Assembly (NCBI RefSeq): GCF_963678635.1
Contig: NC_087068.1
Location: forward strand, 29,328,318 to 29,392,317
Reading direction: 5' to 3'
DNA length: 64,000 nt
DNA from: Symsagittifera roscoffensis
Taxonomy: Eukaryota > Xenacoelomorpha > Acoela > Convolutidae
A program made the translations under genes and the position numbers. Position 1 is the first letter of the stretch. The number at the start of each line of letters is the position of its first letter. Below are positions 1 through 11,311 of the stretch, one piece after another. Under the pieces are notes generated by a model, which was not told the DNA's origin, made no database searches, and saw nothing but the letters and a program-made list of their open reading frames with translations.

Positions 1-369
1 TTCAATTTTTATTTGAACTAGAACTGTAGAATTGATTTTTGTAAAAAGTGAAACAAACACAATCCAATTAAGTCTAGCTCGAAAACAATTTTCAGCTTGG
101 AAGCTATGAAAAACCAGAAATTTGCCTTGTTTGTCACAAAAAAAAAATTCTGGAAAGTTGTTTTGAACTCGCCGATTCAGTAGAGAGTTGAGCTTTTAAT
201 CCAACAATCAAGGGTTCGAGTCCGTTGTGAGTGAATGTTTTAAATTAAGTTTTTTAATTTTGTTCGAAAGTTTTTTTCTGTAAAAACTGAAAAAAAAACA
301 ATCTTAATAATAACTCTAGCTCGAAAGCGTTTTTGAGTTCAAAATCTATAAGCTCGTGAATGAAGCAGA

Positions 370-442
370 GCCCTGCTAGCTCAGTCGATAGAGCGGTGGA
401 CTTTTAATCCAACGGTCAAGGGTTCGAGTCCCTTGTGGGGAG
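370..442 (+). tRNA. tRNA-Lys(UUU)-like, G19A/T27G/C72A variant
   Basis: Full 73-nt layout with anticodon TTT and exact B box. G19A removes half of the G19-C56 contact, T27G gives G27:A43, and the 3' end ggggag breaks pair 1:72. The same triple variant recurs at 1281, 2654 and 4027, so it is a sub-family. Probably weak or inactive. Confidence 0.6.
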
Positions 443-567
443 ATGAATGCAGAATTTCTTGTTCAAATTTTATTTGAACTAGAACTGTAGAATTAATTTT
501 TGTAAAAAGTGAAACAAACACAATCCAATTAACTCTAGGTCGAAAACGAACTCGGGAATGAAGCAGA

Positions 568-639
568 GCACTGCTAGCTCAGTCGTAGAGCGTTGGACTT
601 TTAATCCAACGGTCAAGGGTTCAAAGCCCTTGTGGGACG
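568..639 (+). pseudogene. tRNA-Lys-like pseudogene
   Basis: 72 nt. One base is missing from the D loop (agtcgtagagc), the acceptor gcactgc/gtgggac is mismatched at 2:71 and 3:70, and the B box is broken (ttcaaagcc). Anticodon TTT persists. Confidence 0.65.
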
Positions 640-828
640 ATTTTTGCAGAATTTCTTTTTCAATTTTTATTTGAACTAGAACTGTAGAATAAATTTTTGT
701 AAAAAGTGAAACAAACACAATCCAATTTAGTCTAGCTCGAAAACGATTTTCAGCTTGGAAGCTATGAAAAACCAGAAATTTGCCTTGTTTGTCACAAAAA
801 AATAAAATAAATACTGGGAAGTTGTTTT

Positions 829-897
829 GAGCTTGCCGAGTCAGTAGAGAGTTGGGCTTTTAATCCAACAATCAAGGGTTGGTGTCCGTTGTGGGTG
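829..897 (+). pseudogene. B-type tRNA-derived block
   Basis: Begins gagcttgccgagtcagtaga and lacks the D-stem 5' strand. The anticodon arm ttgggcttttaatccaa is kept, but the B box has drifted to ggttggtgtcc, so this copy may not bind TFIIIC well. Confidence 0.6.
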
Positions 898-1280
898 AAT
901 AGTTCAGAATTGCTTCTTCCATTTTTATTTGAACTGGAATTTTAGAATTGTGTTTTGTAAAATGGGACACAAACAATCTAATTAAGTCTAGTTCGGAAGC
1001 GATTTTGAGCTTGGAAGCTATGAAAAACCAGAAATTTGCCTTGTTTGTCACAAAAAATTCTGGAAAGTTGTTTTGAACTCGCCGATTCAGTAGAGAGTTG
1101 AGCTTTTAATCCAACAATCAAGGGTTCGAGTCCGTTGTGAGTGAATGTTTTAAATTAAGTTTTTTAATTTTGTTCGAAAGTTTTTTTTCTGTAAAAACTG
1201 AAAAAAAAACAATCTTAATAATAACTCTAGCTCGAAAGCGTTTTTGAGTTCAAAATCTATAAGCTCGTGAATGAAGCAGA

Positions 1281-1353
1281 GCCCTGCTAGCTCAGTCGAT
1301 AGAGCGGTGGACTTTTAATCCAACGGTCAAGGGTTCGAGTCCCTTGTGGGGAG
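1281..1353 (+). tRNA. tRNA-Lys(UUU)-like, G19A/T27G/C72A variant
   Basis: Same sub-family as the copy at 370, with anticodon TTT and exact B box. It is followed 198 bp later by the intact copy at 1479. Confidence 0.6.
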
Positions 1354-1478
1354 ATGATTGCAGAATTTCTTTTTCAAATTTTATTTGAACTAGAACTGTA
1401 GAATTAATTTTTGTAAAAAGTGAAACAAACACAATCCAATTAGGTCTAGTTCGAAAACGAACTCGGCAATGAAGCAGA

Positions 1479-1551
1479 GCCCTGCTAGCTCAGTCGGTAG
1501 AGCGTTGGACTTTTAATCCAACGGTCAAGGGTTCGAGTCCCTTGTGGGGCG
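1479..1551 (+). tRNA. tRNA-Lys(UUU), exact array consensus
   Basis: All 73 bases match the consensus: all stems pair, U33, anticodon TTT (1512-1514), A37, exact A and B boxes, discriminator G. It is the only exact copy in block I. The downstream T5 has become tttctattt, so the first T-run is TTTT at 1577-1580; termination may be less efficient than in block IV. Confidence 0.93.
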
Positions 1552-2191
1552 ATGTTTGCAGAATTTCTATTTCAAATTTTATTTGAACTAGAACTGTAGA
1601 ATAAATTTTTGTAAAAAGTGAAACAAACACAATCCAATTTAATCTAGCTCGAAAACGATTTTCAGCTTGGAAGCTATGAAAAACCAAAAATTTGCCTTGT
1701 TTGCCACCAAAAAAAAATAATAATTACTGGGAAGTTGTTTTGAGCTTGCCGAGTCAGTAGAGAGTTGGGCTTTTAATCCAACAATCAAGGATTGGTGTCC
1801 TTTGTAGGTGAATAGTTCAGAATTGCTTCTTCCATTTTTATTTGAACTAGAATTTTAGAATTGTGTTTTGTAAAATGGGACACAAACAATCTAATTAAGT
1901 CTAGTTCGGAAGCGATTTTGAGCTTGGAAGCTATGAAAAACCAGAAATTTGCCTTGTTTGTCACAAAAAAACTCTGGAAAGTTGTTTTGAACTCGCTGAT
2001 TCAGTAGAGAGTTGAGCTTTTAATCCAACAATCAAGGGTTCGAGTCCGTTGTGAGTGAAGATTTTAAATTAAGTTTTTAAATTTTGTTCGAAAGTTTTTT
2101 TTTGTAAAAACTGAAAAAAAAAACAATCTTAATAAGTCTAGCTCGAAAGCGTTTTTGAGTTTAAAATCTATAAGCTCTTGAATGAAGCAGA

Positions 2192-2264
2192 GCTCTGCTA
2201 GCGAAGTCGGCAGAGCGTTGGACTTTTAATCCAATGTTCAAGGGTTCGAGTCCCTGTTGGGGCG
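2192..2264 (+). tRNA. tRNA-Lys(UUU)-like, weakened D stem
   Basis: C3T (a wobble), D stem gcga/gagc with two mismatches, T20C, variable loop tgttc, T-stem end ccctg and T66. Anticodon TTT and B box are exact. It founds the gctctgc sub-family of block I. Confidence 0.5.
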
Positions 2265-2653
2265 GTGGTTGTAAAATTTCTTTTTCAATTTTTTTTTGAA
2301 CTAGAACTGTAGAATTGATTTTTGTAAAAAGTGAAACAAACACAATCCAATTAAGTCTAGCTCGAAAACGATTTTCAGCTTGGAAGCTATGAAAAACCAG
2401 AAATTTGCCTTGTTTGTCACAAAAAAAAAATCTGGAAAGTTGTTTTGAACTCGCCGATTCAGTAGAGAGTTGAGCTTTTAATCCAACAATCAAGGGTTCG
2501 AGTCCGTTGTGAGTGAATGTTTTAAATTAAGTTTTTAAATTTTGTTCGAAAGTTTTTTTCTGTAAAAACTGAAGAAAAAAAACAATCTTAATAATAACTC
2601 TAGCTCGAAAGCGTTTTTGAGTTCAAAATCTATAAGCTCGTGAATGAAGCAGA

Positions 2654-2726
2654 GCCCTGCTAGCTCAGTCGATAGAGCGGTGGACTTTTAATCCAACGGT
2701 CAAGGGTTCGAGTACCTTGTGGGGAG
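2654..2726 (+). tRNA. tRNA-Lys(UUU)-like, G19A/T27G/C72A variant
   Basis: As at 370, plus C61A in the T stem (gagtacctt), which also alters the B box. Confidence 0.5.
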
Positions 2727-2851
2727 ATGATTGCAGAATTTCTTTTTCAAATTTTATTTGAACTAGAACTGTAGAATTAATTTTTGTAAAAAGTGAAACA
2801 AACACAATCCAATTAAGTCTAGCTCGAAAACGAACTCGGGAATGAAGTAGT

Positions 2852-2924
2852 GCCCTGCTAGCTCAGTCGGTAGAGCGTTGGACTTTTAATCCAACGGTGA
2901 AGGGTTCGAGGCCCCTGTGGGGCG
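2852..2924 (+). tRNA. tRNA-Lys(UUU), near consensus
   Basis: The 5' two thirds are exact. C48G, T60G and T64C alter the variable and T arms (A50:C64 mismatch). Acceptor stem, U33 and anticodon TTT are intact. Confidence 0.65.
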
Positions 2925-3565
2925 ATGTTTGCAGAATTTCTATTTCAAATTTTATTTGAACGAGAACTGTAGAATAAGATTTTGTAAAAAGTGAAACAAA
3001 CACAATCCAATTTAATCTAGCTCGAAAACGATTTTCAGCTTGGAAGCTATGAAAAACCAGAAATTTGCCTTGTTTGCCACCAAAAAAAAAATAATTACTG
3101 GGAAGTTGTTTTGAGCTTGCCGAGTCAGTAGAGAGTTGGGCTTTTAATCCAACAATCAAGGGTTGGTGTCCGTTGTGGGTGAATAGTTCAGAATTGCTTC
3201 TTCCATTTTTATTTGAACTAGAATTTTAGAATTGTGTTTTGTAAACTGGGACACAAACAATCTAATTAAGTCTAGTTCGGAAGCGATTTTGAGCTTGGAA
3301 GCTATGAAAAACCAGAAATTTGCCTTGTTTGTCACAAAAAAACTCTGGAAAGTTGTTTTGAACTCGCTGATTCAGTAGAGAGTTGAGCTTTTAATCCAAC
3401 AATCAAGGGTTCGAGTCCGTTGTGAGTGAGGACTTTAAATTAAGTTTTTAAATTTTGTTCGAAAGTTTTTTTTTTGTAAAAACTGAAAAAAAAACAATCT
3501 TAATAATAAGTCTAGCTCGAAAGCGTTTTTGAGTTTAAAATCTATAAGCTCTTGAATGTAGCAGA

Positions 3566-3638
3566 GCTCTGCTAGCTAAGTCGGCAGAGCGTTGGAATTT
3601 TAATCCAATGTTCAAGGGTTCGAGTCCCTGTTGGGGCG
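3566..3638 (+). tRNA. tRNA-Lys(UUU)-like, gctctgc sub-family
   Basis: C3T, D stem gcta/gagc with one mismatch, C32A in the anticodon loop, variable tgttc, T-stem end ccctg. B box exact. Offset 1374 from 2192. Confidence 0.5.
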
Positions 3639-4026
3639 GTGGTTGTAAAATTTCTTTTTCAATTTTTATTTGAACTAGAACTGTAGAATTGATTTTTGTA
3701 AAAAGTGAAACAAACACAATCCAATTAAGTCTAGCTCGAAAACAATTTTCAGCTTGGAAGCTATGAAAAACCAGAAATTTGCCTTGTTTGTCACAAAAAA
3801 AAAATTCTGGAAAGTTGTTTTGAACTCGCCGATTCAGTAGAGAGTTGAGCTTTTAATCCAACAATCAAGGGTTCGAGTCCGTTGTGAGTGAATGTTTTAA
3901 ATTAAGTTTTTTAATTTTGTTCGAAAGTTTTTTTCTGTAAAAACTGAAAAAAAAACAATCTTAATAATAACTCTAGCTCGAAAGCGTTTTTGAGTTCAAA
4001 ATCTATAAGCTCGTGAATGAAGCAGA

Positions 4027-4099
4027 GCCCTGCTAGCTCAGTCGATAGAGCGGTGGACTTTTAATCCAACGGTCAAGGGTTCGAGTCCCTTGTGGGGAG
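4027..4099 (+). tRNA. tRNA-Lys(UUU)-like, G19A/T27G/C72A variant
   Basis: Duplicate of the copy at 370 at +3657. Anticodon TTT and B box exact. Confidence 0.6.
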
Positions 4100-4224
4100 A
4101 TGAATGCAGAATTTCTTGTTCAAATTTTATTTGAACTAGAACTGTAGAATTAATTTTTGTAAAAAGTGAAACAAACACAATCCAATTAACTCTAGGTCGA
4201 AAACGAACTCGGGAATGAAGCAGA

Positions 4225-4296
4225 GCACTGCTAGCTCAGTCGTAGAGCGTTGGACTTTTAATCCAACGGTCAAGGGTTCGAGGCCCTTGTGGGACG
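4225..4296 (+). pseudogene. tRNA-Lys-like pseudogene
   Basis: 72 nt, with the D-loop deletion and gcactgc/gtgggac acceptor of the copy at 568, of which it is the +3657 duplicate. The T loop reads ttcgagg here rather than ttcaaag, so the pair diverged after duplication. Confidence 0.65.
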
Positions 4297-4937
4297 ATTT
4301 TTGCAGAATTTCTTTTTCAATTTTTATTTGAACTAGAACTGTAGAATAAATTTTTGTAAAAAGTGAAACAAACACAATCCAATTTAGTCTAGCTCGAAAA
4401 CGATTTTCAGCTTGGAAGCTATGAAAAACCAGAAATTTGCCTTGTTTGTCACAAAAAAATAAAATAAATACTGGGAAGTTGTTTTGAGCTTGCCGAGTCA
4501 GTAGAGAGTTGGGCTTTTAATCCAACAATCAAGGGTTGGTGTCCGTTGTGGGTGAATAGTTCAGAATTGCTTCTTCCATTTTTATTTGAACTGGAATTTT
4601 AGAATTGTGTTTTGTAAAATGGGACACAAACAATCTAATTAAGTCTAGTTCGGAAGCGATTTTGAGCTTGGAAGCTATGAAAAACCAGAAATTTGCCTTG
4701 TTTGTCACAAAAAACTCTGGAAAGTTGTTTTGAACTCGCTGATTCAGTAGAGAGTTGAGCTTTTAATCGAACAATCAAGCGTTCGAGTCCGTTGTGGGTG
4801 AAGATTTTAAATTAAGTTTTTAAATTTTGTTCGAAAGTTTTTTCTTTGTAAAAACTGAAAAAAAAACAATCTTAATAATAAGTCTAGCTCGAAAGCGTTT
4901 TTGAGTTTAAAATCTATAAGCTCTTGAATGTAGCAGA

Positions 4938-5010
4938 GCTCTGCTAGCTAAGTCGGCAGAGCGTTGGACTTTTAATCCAATGTTGAAGGGTTCGAGTCCC
5001 TGTTGGGGCG
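4938..5010 (+). tRNA. tRNA-Lys(UUU)-like, gctctgc sub-family
   Basis: As at 3566 but with the normal loop cttttaa. C48 is changed to G (tgttgaaggg). D-stem mismatch 13:22; C7:T66. Confidence 0.5.
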
Positions 5011-5400
5011 GTAGTTGTAAAATTTCTTTTTCACTTTTTATTTGAACTAGAACTGTAGAATTGATTTTTGTAAAAAGTGAAACAAACACAATCCAATTAA
5101 GTCTAGCTCGAAAACGATTTTCAGCTTGGAAGCTATGAAAAACCAGAAATTTGCCTTGTTTGTCACAAAAAAAAAAATTTTGGAAAGTTGTTTTGAACTC
5201 GCCGATTCAGTAGAGAGTTGAGCTTTTAATCCAACAATCAAGGGTTCGAGTCCATTGTGAGTGAATGTTTTAAATTAAGTTTTTTAATTTTGTTCGAAAG
5301 TTTTTTTCTGTAAAAACTGAAAAAAAAAACAATCTTAATAATAACTCTAGCTCGAAAGCGTTTTTGAGTTTAAAATCTATAAGCTCGTGAATGAAGCAGA

Positions 5401-5473
5401 GCCATGCTAGCTCAGTCGATAGAGCGGTGGACTTTTAATCCAACGGTCAAGGGTTCGATTCCCTTGTGGCGAG
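5401..5473 (+). tRNA. tRNA-Lys(UUU)-like, degenerate
   Basis: G19A and T27G as at 370, plus C4A, G59T in the T loop and a changed 3' acceptor (tgtggcgag). Likely a pseudogene despite full length. Confidence 0.45.
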
Positions 5474-5598
5474 ATGATTGCAGAATTTCTTTTTCAAATT
5501 TTATTTGAACTAGATCTGTAGAATTAATTTTTGTAAAAAGTGAAACAAACACAATCCAATTAACTCTAGCTCGAAAACAAACTCGGGATTGAAGCAGA

Positions 5599-5671
5599 GC
5601 ACTGCTAGCTCAGTCGGTAGAGCGTTGGACTTTTAATCCAACGGTCAAGGGTTCGTGGCCCTTGTGGGATG
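5599..5671 (+). pseudogene. tRNA-Lys-like pseudogene, A58 lost
   Basis: Acceptor gcactgc/gtgggat with several mismatches. T loop ttcgtgg loses the invariant A58. D loop complete, anticodon TTT. Confidence 0.55.
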
Positions 5672-6335
5672 ATTTTTGCAGAATTTCTTTTTCAATTTTT
5701 ATTTGAACTAGAACTGTAGAATAAATTTTTGTAAAAAGTGAAACAAACACAATCCAATTTAGTCTAGCTCGAAAACGATTTTCAGCTTGGAAGCTATGAA
5801 AAACCAGAAATTTGCCTTGTTTGTCACAAAAAAAAATAAAATAAATACTGGGAAGTTGTTTTGAGCTTGCCGAGTCAGTAGAGAGTTGGGCTTTTAATCC
5901 AACAATCAAGGGTTGGAAGCCTTTGTAGGTAAAGATTTCAGAATTGCTTCTTCCATTTTTATTTGAACTAGAATTTTAGATTTGTGTTTTGTAAAAAGGA
6001 AAAACAAACTCAATCTAATTGAGTCTAGCTCGAAAGCGATTTTGAGCTTGGAAGCAATGAAAAACCAGAAATTTGCCTTGTTTGTCATAGAAAAAAAACA
6101 AAATAATTACTGAGAAGTTGTTTTGAATTCGCCGAGTCAATAGAGAGTTGGGCTTTTAATCCAACAGTCAAGAGTTCGAGTCCGTTGTGGGTGAAAATTT
6201 TAAAATAAGTTTTTTTTTTAGTTTTTGTTCGAAATTTTATTTTTTTTTGTAAAAACCGAAAGAAAAACACAATCTAAGTAAGTCTAGCTCGAAAGCGTTT
6301 TTTAGTTTAAAAGCTATAAACTTGGGAAAGAAGTA

Positions 6336-6360
6336 GAGCCTTGCGGTCAAGAGGTCGAAT
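6336..6360 (+). pseudogene. D-type tRNA stub
   Basis: gagccttgc is joined directly to ggtcaag and then aggtcgaa. The tRNA from about base 8 to 43 is gone, including A box and anticodon; the B box is also absent. First member of a class that later occurs once per 0.83 kb unit. Confidence 0.55.
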
Positions 6361-6698
6361 AAAAACAATTTTTGTAAAAAGTGAAACAAACACAATCTAA
6401 TGAAGTCTAGCTCTAAAGCGATTTTGAGCAAGGAAGCTATGAAAAATCGGAAATTTTCCTTGTTTGTCAAAAAAAAATTCTGGAAAATTGTTTTGAACTC
6501 GCCGATTCAGTAGAGAGTTGAGCTTTTAATGCAACAACCAAGGGTTCGAGTCCGTTGTGAGCGTCGATTTTGAAGTAAGTTTTTTAAGTTTGTTCGAAAG
6601 TTTTTTTTGTAAAAACTGAAAAAAAAAACACAATCTTAATAAGTCTCGCTCGAAAGCGTTTTTGAGTTTAAAATCTATAAGCTCGGGATTGTAGCAGA

Positions 6699-6771
6699 GC
6701 CCTGCTAGCTCAGTCGGTAGAGCGTTGGACTTTTTATCCAACGGTCAAGGGTTTGAGTCCCTTGTGGGGCG
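6699..6771 (+). tRNA. tRNA-Lys(UUU)-like, A37T/C56T
   Basis: All five anticodon-stem pairs are kept (ttgga/tccaa), but the loop is ctttttaa-like with T37, and C56 is T, giving gtttgagtcc. It resembles the likely progenitor of the block III family before T28C. Confidence 0.6.
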
Positions 6772-7337
6772 ATGATTGCCGAATTTCTTTTTCAAATTTT
6801 ATTTGAACTAGAACTGTAGAAATGACTTTTGTAAAAAGTGAACCAAACATAATCTAATTAAGTCTAGCTCGAAAACAATTTTGAGCTTGTAAGCTATGAA
6901 AAACCAGAAAATTGCCTTGTTTGTCACAAAAAAATACTGGGAAGTTGTTTTGAGCTTGCGGAGTCATTAGAGAGTTGGGCTTTTAATCCAACAATCAAGG
7001 GTTCGTGTCCGTTAATCCAACAAACAAACAACCTAATTAACTCTAGTTTGGAAGCGATTTCGAGCTTGGAAGCTATGAAAAACCAGAAGCTTGCCTTGTT
7101 TGTGGCAAAAAAATTCTGGAAAGTTGTTTTGAATTCGCCGAGTCAGTAGAGAGTTGAGCTTTTATTGCAAAAATCAAGGATTCGAGTCCGTTGTGAGTGA
7201 AGGTTTTAAAATAAGTTTTTAATTTTAGTTCGAAAGTTTTTTTCTGTAAAAACTGAAAAAAAAACAATCTTAATAATAAGTCTAGCTCGAAAGCGTTTTT
7301 TTGAGTTTAAAATCTATAAGCTCGTGAATGAAACAGA

Positions 7338-7410
7338 GCGCTGCTAGCTCAGTCGGTAGAGCGGTGGACTTTTAATCCAACGGTCAAGGGTTCGAGTCAC
7401 TAGTGGGGAG
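7338..7410 (+). tRNA. tRNA-Lys(UUU)-like, degenerate
   Basis: C3G, T27G, T-stem end cacta with two mismatches and C72A. Anticodon TTT. Probably inactive. Confidence 0.4.
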
Positions 7411-8462
7411 ATGATTGCCGAATTTTTTTTTCAAATTTTGTTTGAACTAGAACTGGAGAATTAATTTTTGTAAAAAGTGAAACAAACACAACCCAATTAA
7501 GTCTAGCTCGAAAACGATTTTCGGCTTGGAAGCTATGAAAATCCAGAAATTTGCCTTGTTTGTCACAAAAAAATAAAATAAATACTGGGAAGTTGTTTTG
7601 AGCTTGCCGAGTCAGTAGAGAGTTGGGCTTTTAATCCAACAATCAAGGGTTGGAAGCCTTTGTAGGTGAAGATTTCAGAATTGCTTCTTCCATTTTTATT
7701 TGAACTAGAATTTTAAAATTGTGTTTTGTAAAAAGGAAAAACAAACGCAATCTAATTAAGTCTAGCTCGAAAGCGATTTTGAGCTTGGAAGCTATGAAAA
7801 ACCAGAAATTTGCCTTGTTTGTCATAGAAAAAAAAAACAAATTAATTACTGAGAAGTTGTTTTGAATTCGCCGAGTCAATAGAGAGTTGGGCTTTTAATC
7901 CAACAGTCAAGAGTTCGAGTCCGTTGTGGGTGAAAATTTTAAAATAAGTTTTTTTTTAGGTTTTGTTCGAAATTTTATTTTTTTTTTGGTTTTTGTTCGA
8001 AATTTTTTTTTTTTGTAAAAACCGAAAGAAAAACACAATCTCAGTAAGTCTAGCTCGAAAGCGTTTTTGAGTTTAAAAGCTATAAACTTGGGAAAGAAGT
8101 AGAGCCTTGCGGTCAGGAGGTCAAACAAAAATAATTTTTGTAAAAAGTGAAACAAACACAATCTAATGAAGTCTAGCTCTAAAGCGATTTTGAGCAAGGA
8201 AGCTATGAAAAATCGGAAATTTGCCTTGTTTGTCAAAAAAAATTCTGGAAAGTTGTTTTGAACTTGCCGATTCAGTAGAGAATTGAGCTTTTAATGCAAC
8301 AACCAAGGGTTCGAGTCCGTTGTGAGTGACGATTTTGAAATAAGTTTTTTAAGTTTGTTCGAAAGTTTTTTTTGTAAAAACTGAAAAAAAAACACAATCT
8401 TTATAAGTCTAGCTCGAAAGCGTTTTTGAGTTTAAAATCTATAAGCTCGGGAATGAAGCAGA

Positions 8463-8535
8463 GCCCTGCTAGCTCAGGCGGTAGAGCGTTGGACTTTTCA
8501 TCTAACGGTCAAGGGTTCGAGTCCCTTGCGGGGCG
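8463..8535 (+). tRNA. tRNA-Lys(UUU)-like with G6:C67 pair
   Basis: U67 is C here, turning the consensus wobble G6-U67 into a Watson-Crick pair. T16G; loop cttttca (A37C); the anticodon stem 3' strand is tctaa, giving a G-U pair. B box exact. Pairing is preserved at every changed stem position. Confidence 0.62.
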
Positions 8536-8660
8536 ATGGTTGCAGAATTTCTTTTTCAAATTTTTTTGAACTAGAACTGTAGAATTAATTTTTTGTAAAA
8601 AGTGAAACAAACACAAGCCAATTAAGTCTAGCTCGAAAACGAACTCGGGAATGAAGCAGA

Positions 8661-8733
8661 GCACTGCTAGCTCAGTCGGTAGAGCGTTGGACTATTAATC
8701 CAACGGTCAAGGGTTCGAGTTCATTGTGGGACG
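8661..8733 (+). tRNA. tRNA-like with anticodon ATT (Asn-type)
   Basis: The anticodon loop is ctattaa, so bases 34-36 (8694-8696) read ATT, an Asn anticodon, in a body that is otherwise the gcactgc Lys variant. Acceptor mismatches at 2:71 and 3:70 and T-stem 3' strand tcatt suggest a pseudogene. Confidence 0.45.
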
Positions 8734-9374
8734 ATTTTTGCAGAATTTCTTTTTCAATTTTTATTTGAACTAGAACTGTAGAATAAATTTTTGTAAAAAG
8801 TGAAAAAAACACAATCCAATTTAGTCTAGCTCGAAAACGATTTTCAGCTTGGAAGCTATGGAAAACCAGAAATTTGCCTTGTTTGCCACAAAAAAAAAAA
8901 TAATTACTGAGAAGTTGTTTTGATCTTGCCGAGTCAGTAGAGAGTTGGGCTTTTAATCCAACAATCAAGGGTTCGTGTCCGTTGTGGGTGAATATTTCCG
9001 AATTTCTTCTTCCATTTTTATTTGAACTAGAATTTTAGAATTGTGTTTTGTAAAAAGTGAAACAAACACAATCTAATGAAGTCTAGCTCTAAAGCGATTT
9101 CGAGCTTGGAAGCTATGAAAAACCAGAAGCTTGCCTTGTTTGTGGCAAAAAAATTCTGGAAAGTTGTTTTGAATTCGCCGAGTCAGTAGAGAGTTGAGCT
9201 TTTAATGCAACAATCAAGGATTGGAGTCCGTTGTGAGTGAAGATTTTAAAATAAGTTTTTAATTTTAGTTCGAAAGTTTTTTTCTGTAAAAACTGAAAAA
9301 AAACAATCTTAATAATAAGTCTAGCTCGAAAGCGTTTTTGAGTTTAAAATCTTTAAGCTCGTGAATGAAGCAGA

Positions 9375-9447
9375 GCCCTGCTAGCTCAGTCGGTAGAGCG
9401 TTGGACTTTTAATCCAACGGTCAAGGGTTCGAGTCCCTAGTGTGGAG
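9375..9447 (+). tRNA. tRNA-Lys(UUU)-like, damaged 3' acceptor
   Basis: Exact through the B box. The T stem ends cccta, and the acceptor 3' strand is gtgtgga with mismatches at 69 and 72. Confidence 0.5.
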
Positions 9448-10479
9448 ATGATTGCAGAATTTATTTTTCAAATTTTGTTTGAACTAGAACTGGAGAATTA
9501 TTTTTTTAATAAAAAGTGAAACAAGCACAACCCAATTAAGTCTAGCTCGAAAACGATTTTTGGCTTGGAAGCTATGAAAAACCAGAAATTTGCCTTGTTT
9601 GTCACAAAAAAATAAAATAAATACTGGGAAGTTGTTTTGAGCTTTCCGAGTCAGTAGAGAGTTGGGCTTTTAATCCAACAATCAAGGGTTGGAAGTCGTT
9701 GTAGGTGAAGATTTCAGAATTGCTTCCTCCATTTTTATTTGAACTAGAATTTTAGAATTGTGTTTTGTAAAAAGGAAAAACAAACGCAATCTAATTAAGT
9801 CTAGCTCGAAAGCGATTTTGAGCTTGGAAGCTATGAAAAACCAGAAATTTGCCTTGTTTGTCATAGAAAAAAAAACAAAATAATTACTGAGAAGTTGTTT
9901 TGAATTCGCCGAGTCAATAGAGAGTTGGGCTTTTAATCCAACAGTCAAGGGTTCGAGTCCGTTGTGGGTGAAAATTTTAAAATAAGTTTTTTTTTTAGTT
10001 TTTGTTCGAAATTTCATTTTTTTTTTGTAAAAACCGAAAGAAAGACACAATCTAAGTAAGTCTAGCTCGAAAGCGTTTTTGAGTTTAAAAGCTATAAACT
10101 TGGGAAAGAAGTAGAGCCTTGCGGTCAAGAGGTCAAATAAAAATAATTTTTGTAAAAAGTGAAACAAACACAATCTAATGAAGTCTAGCTCTAAAGCGAT
10201 TTTGAGCAAGGAAGCTATGAAAAATCGGAAATTTGCCTTGTTTGTCAAAAAAAAATTCTGGAAAGTTGTTTCGAACTCGCCGATTCAGTAGAGAGTTGAG
10301 CTTTTAATGCAACAACCAAGGGTTCGAGTCCGTTGTGAGTGACGATTTCGATTTTGAAATAAGTTTTTTAAGTTTGTTCGAAAGTTTTTTTTGTAAAAAC
10401 TGAAAAAAACACAATCTTAATAAGTCTAGCTCGAAAGCGTTTTTGAGTTTAAAATCTATAAGCTCGGGATTGAAGCAGA

Positions 10480-10552
10480 GCCCTGCTAGCTCAGTCGGTG
10501 GAGCGTCGGACTTTTTATCCAACGGTCAAGGGTTTGAGTCCTTTGTGGGGCG
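10480..10552 (+). tRNA. tRNA-Lys(UUU)-like, block III family
   Basis: First of the block III series: A21G, T28C (C28:A42 mismatch), A37T, C56T, plus C63T. Acceptor and D stems are intact. Loss of C56 weakens both the B box (gtttgagtcc) and the G19-C56 contact. Confidence 0.55.
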
Positions 10553-11311
10553 ATGATTGCCGAAGTTCTTTTTCAAATTTTATTTGAACTAGAACTGTAG
10601 AAATGACTTTTGTAAAAAGTGAAACAAACATAATCTAATTAAGTCTAGCTCGAAACCAATTTTGAGCTTGTAAGCTATGAAAAACCAGAAAATTGCCTTG
10701 TTTGTCACAAAAAAAATATTGGGAAGTTGTTTTGAGCTTGCGGAGTCATTAGAGAGTTGGGCTTTCAATCCAACAGTCAAGGGTTCGAGTCCGTTGTGAG
10801 TGAAAATTTCAAAATAAGTTTTTTTTTTAGTTTTTGTTCGAAATTTCATTTTTTTTTGTAAAAACCGAAAGAAAAACACAATCTACGTAAGTCTAGCTCG
10901 AAAGCGTTTTTGAGTTTAAAAGCTATAAACTTGGGAAAGAAGTAGAGCCTTGCGGTCAAGAGGTCAAATAAAAATAGTTTTTGTAAAAAGTGAAACAAAC
11001 ACAATCTAATGAAGTCTAGCTCTAAAGCGATTTTGAGCAAGGAAGCCATGAAAAATCGGAAATTTGCCTTGTTTGTCAAAAAAAATTCTGGAAAGTTGTT
11101 TTGAACTCGCCGATTTAGTAGAGAGTTGAGCTTTTAATGCAACAACCAAGGGTTCGAGTCCGTTGTGAGTGACGATTTCGATTTTGAAATAAGTTTTTTA
11201 AGTTTGTTCGAAAGTTTTTTTTGTAAAAACTGAAAAAAAAACACAATCTTAATAAGTCTAGCTCGAAAGCGTTTTTGAGTTTAAAATCTATAAGCTCGGG
11301 ATTGAAGCAGA

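Larger units (their letters stand above)
1..5930 (+). repeat. Array block I, HOR of about 1373 bp
   Basis: Related A copies recur at 1.37 kb (2654, 4027, 5401; 2192, 3566, 4938). A full unit holds six monomers in the order A (gctctgc type), C, A (G19A type), A, B, C. The leftmost unit is 911 bp because two monomers are missing. C copies begin near 165, 1075, 1989, 2447, 3360, 3822, 4732 and 5195; B copies near 829, 1742, 3113, 4486 and 5863. The gaps between tRNA-like blocks hold only AT-rich spacer. Confidence 0.85.
5931..10479 (+). repeat. Array block II, transitional, repeat of about 2.04 kb
   Basis: A segment with A, B and C copies and the first D stubs (near 6336, 8101 and 10116) repeats at about 2.04 kb; the A copies at 7338 and 9375 are 2037 bp apart. 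Near 7010-7025 a B copy is broken: it runs from gtgtccgtt into atccaacaaacaaac, a deletion or recombination junction. The rest is spacer. Confidence 0.75.
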
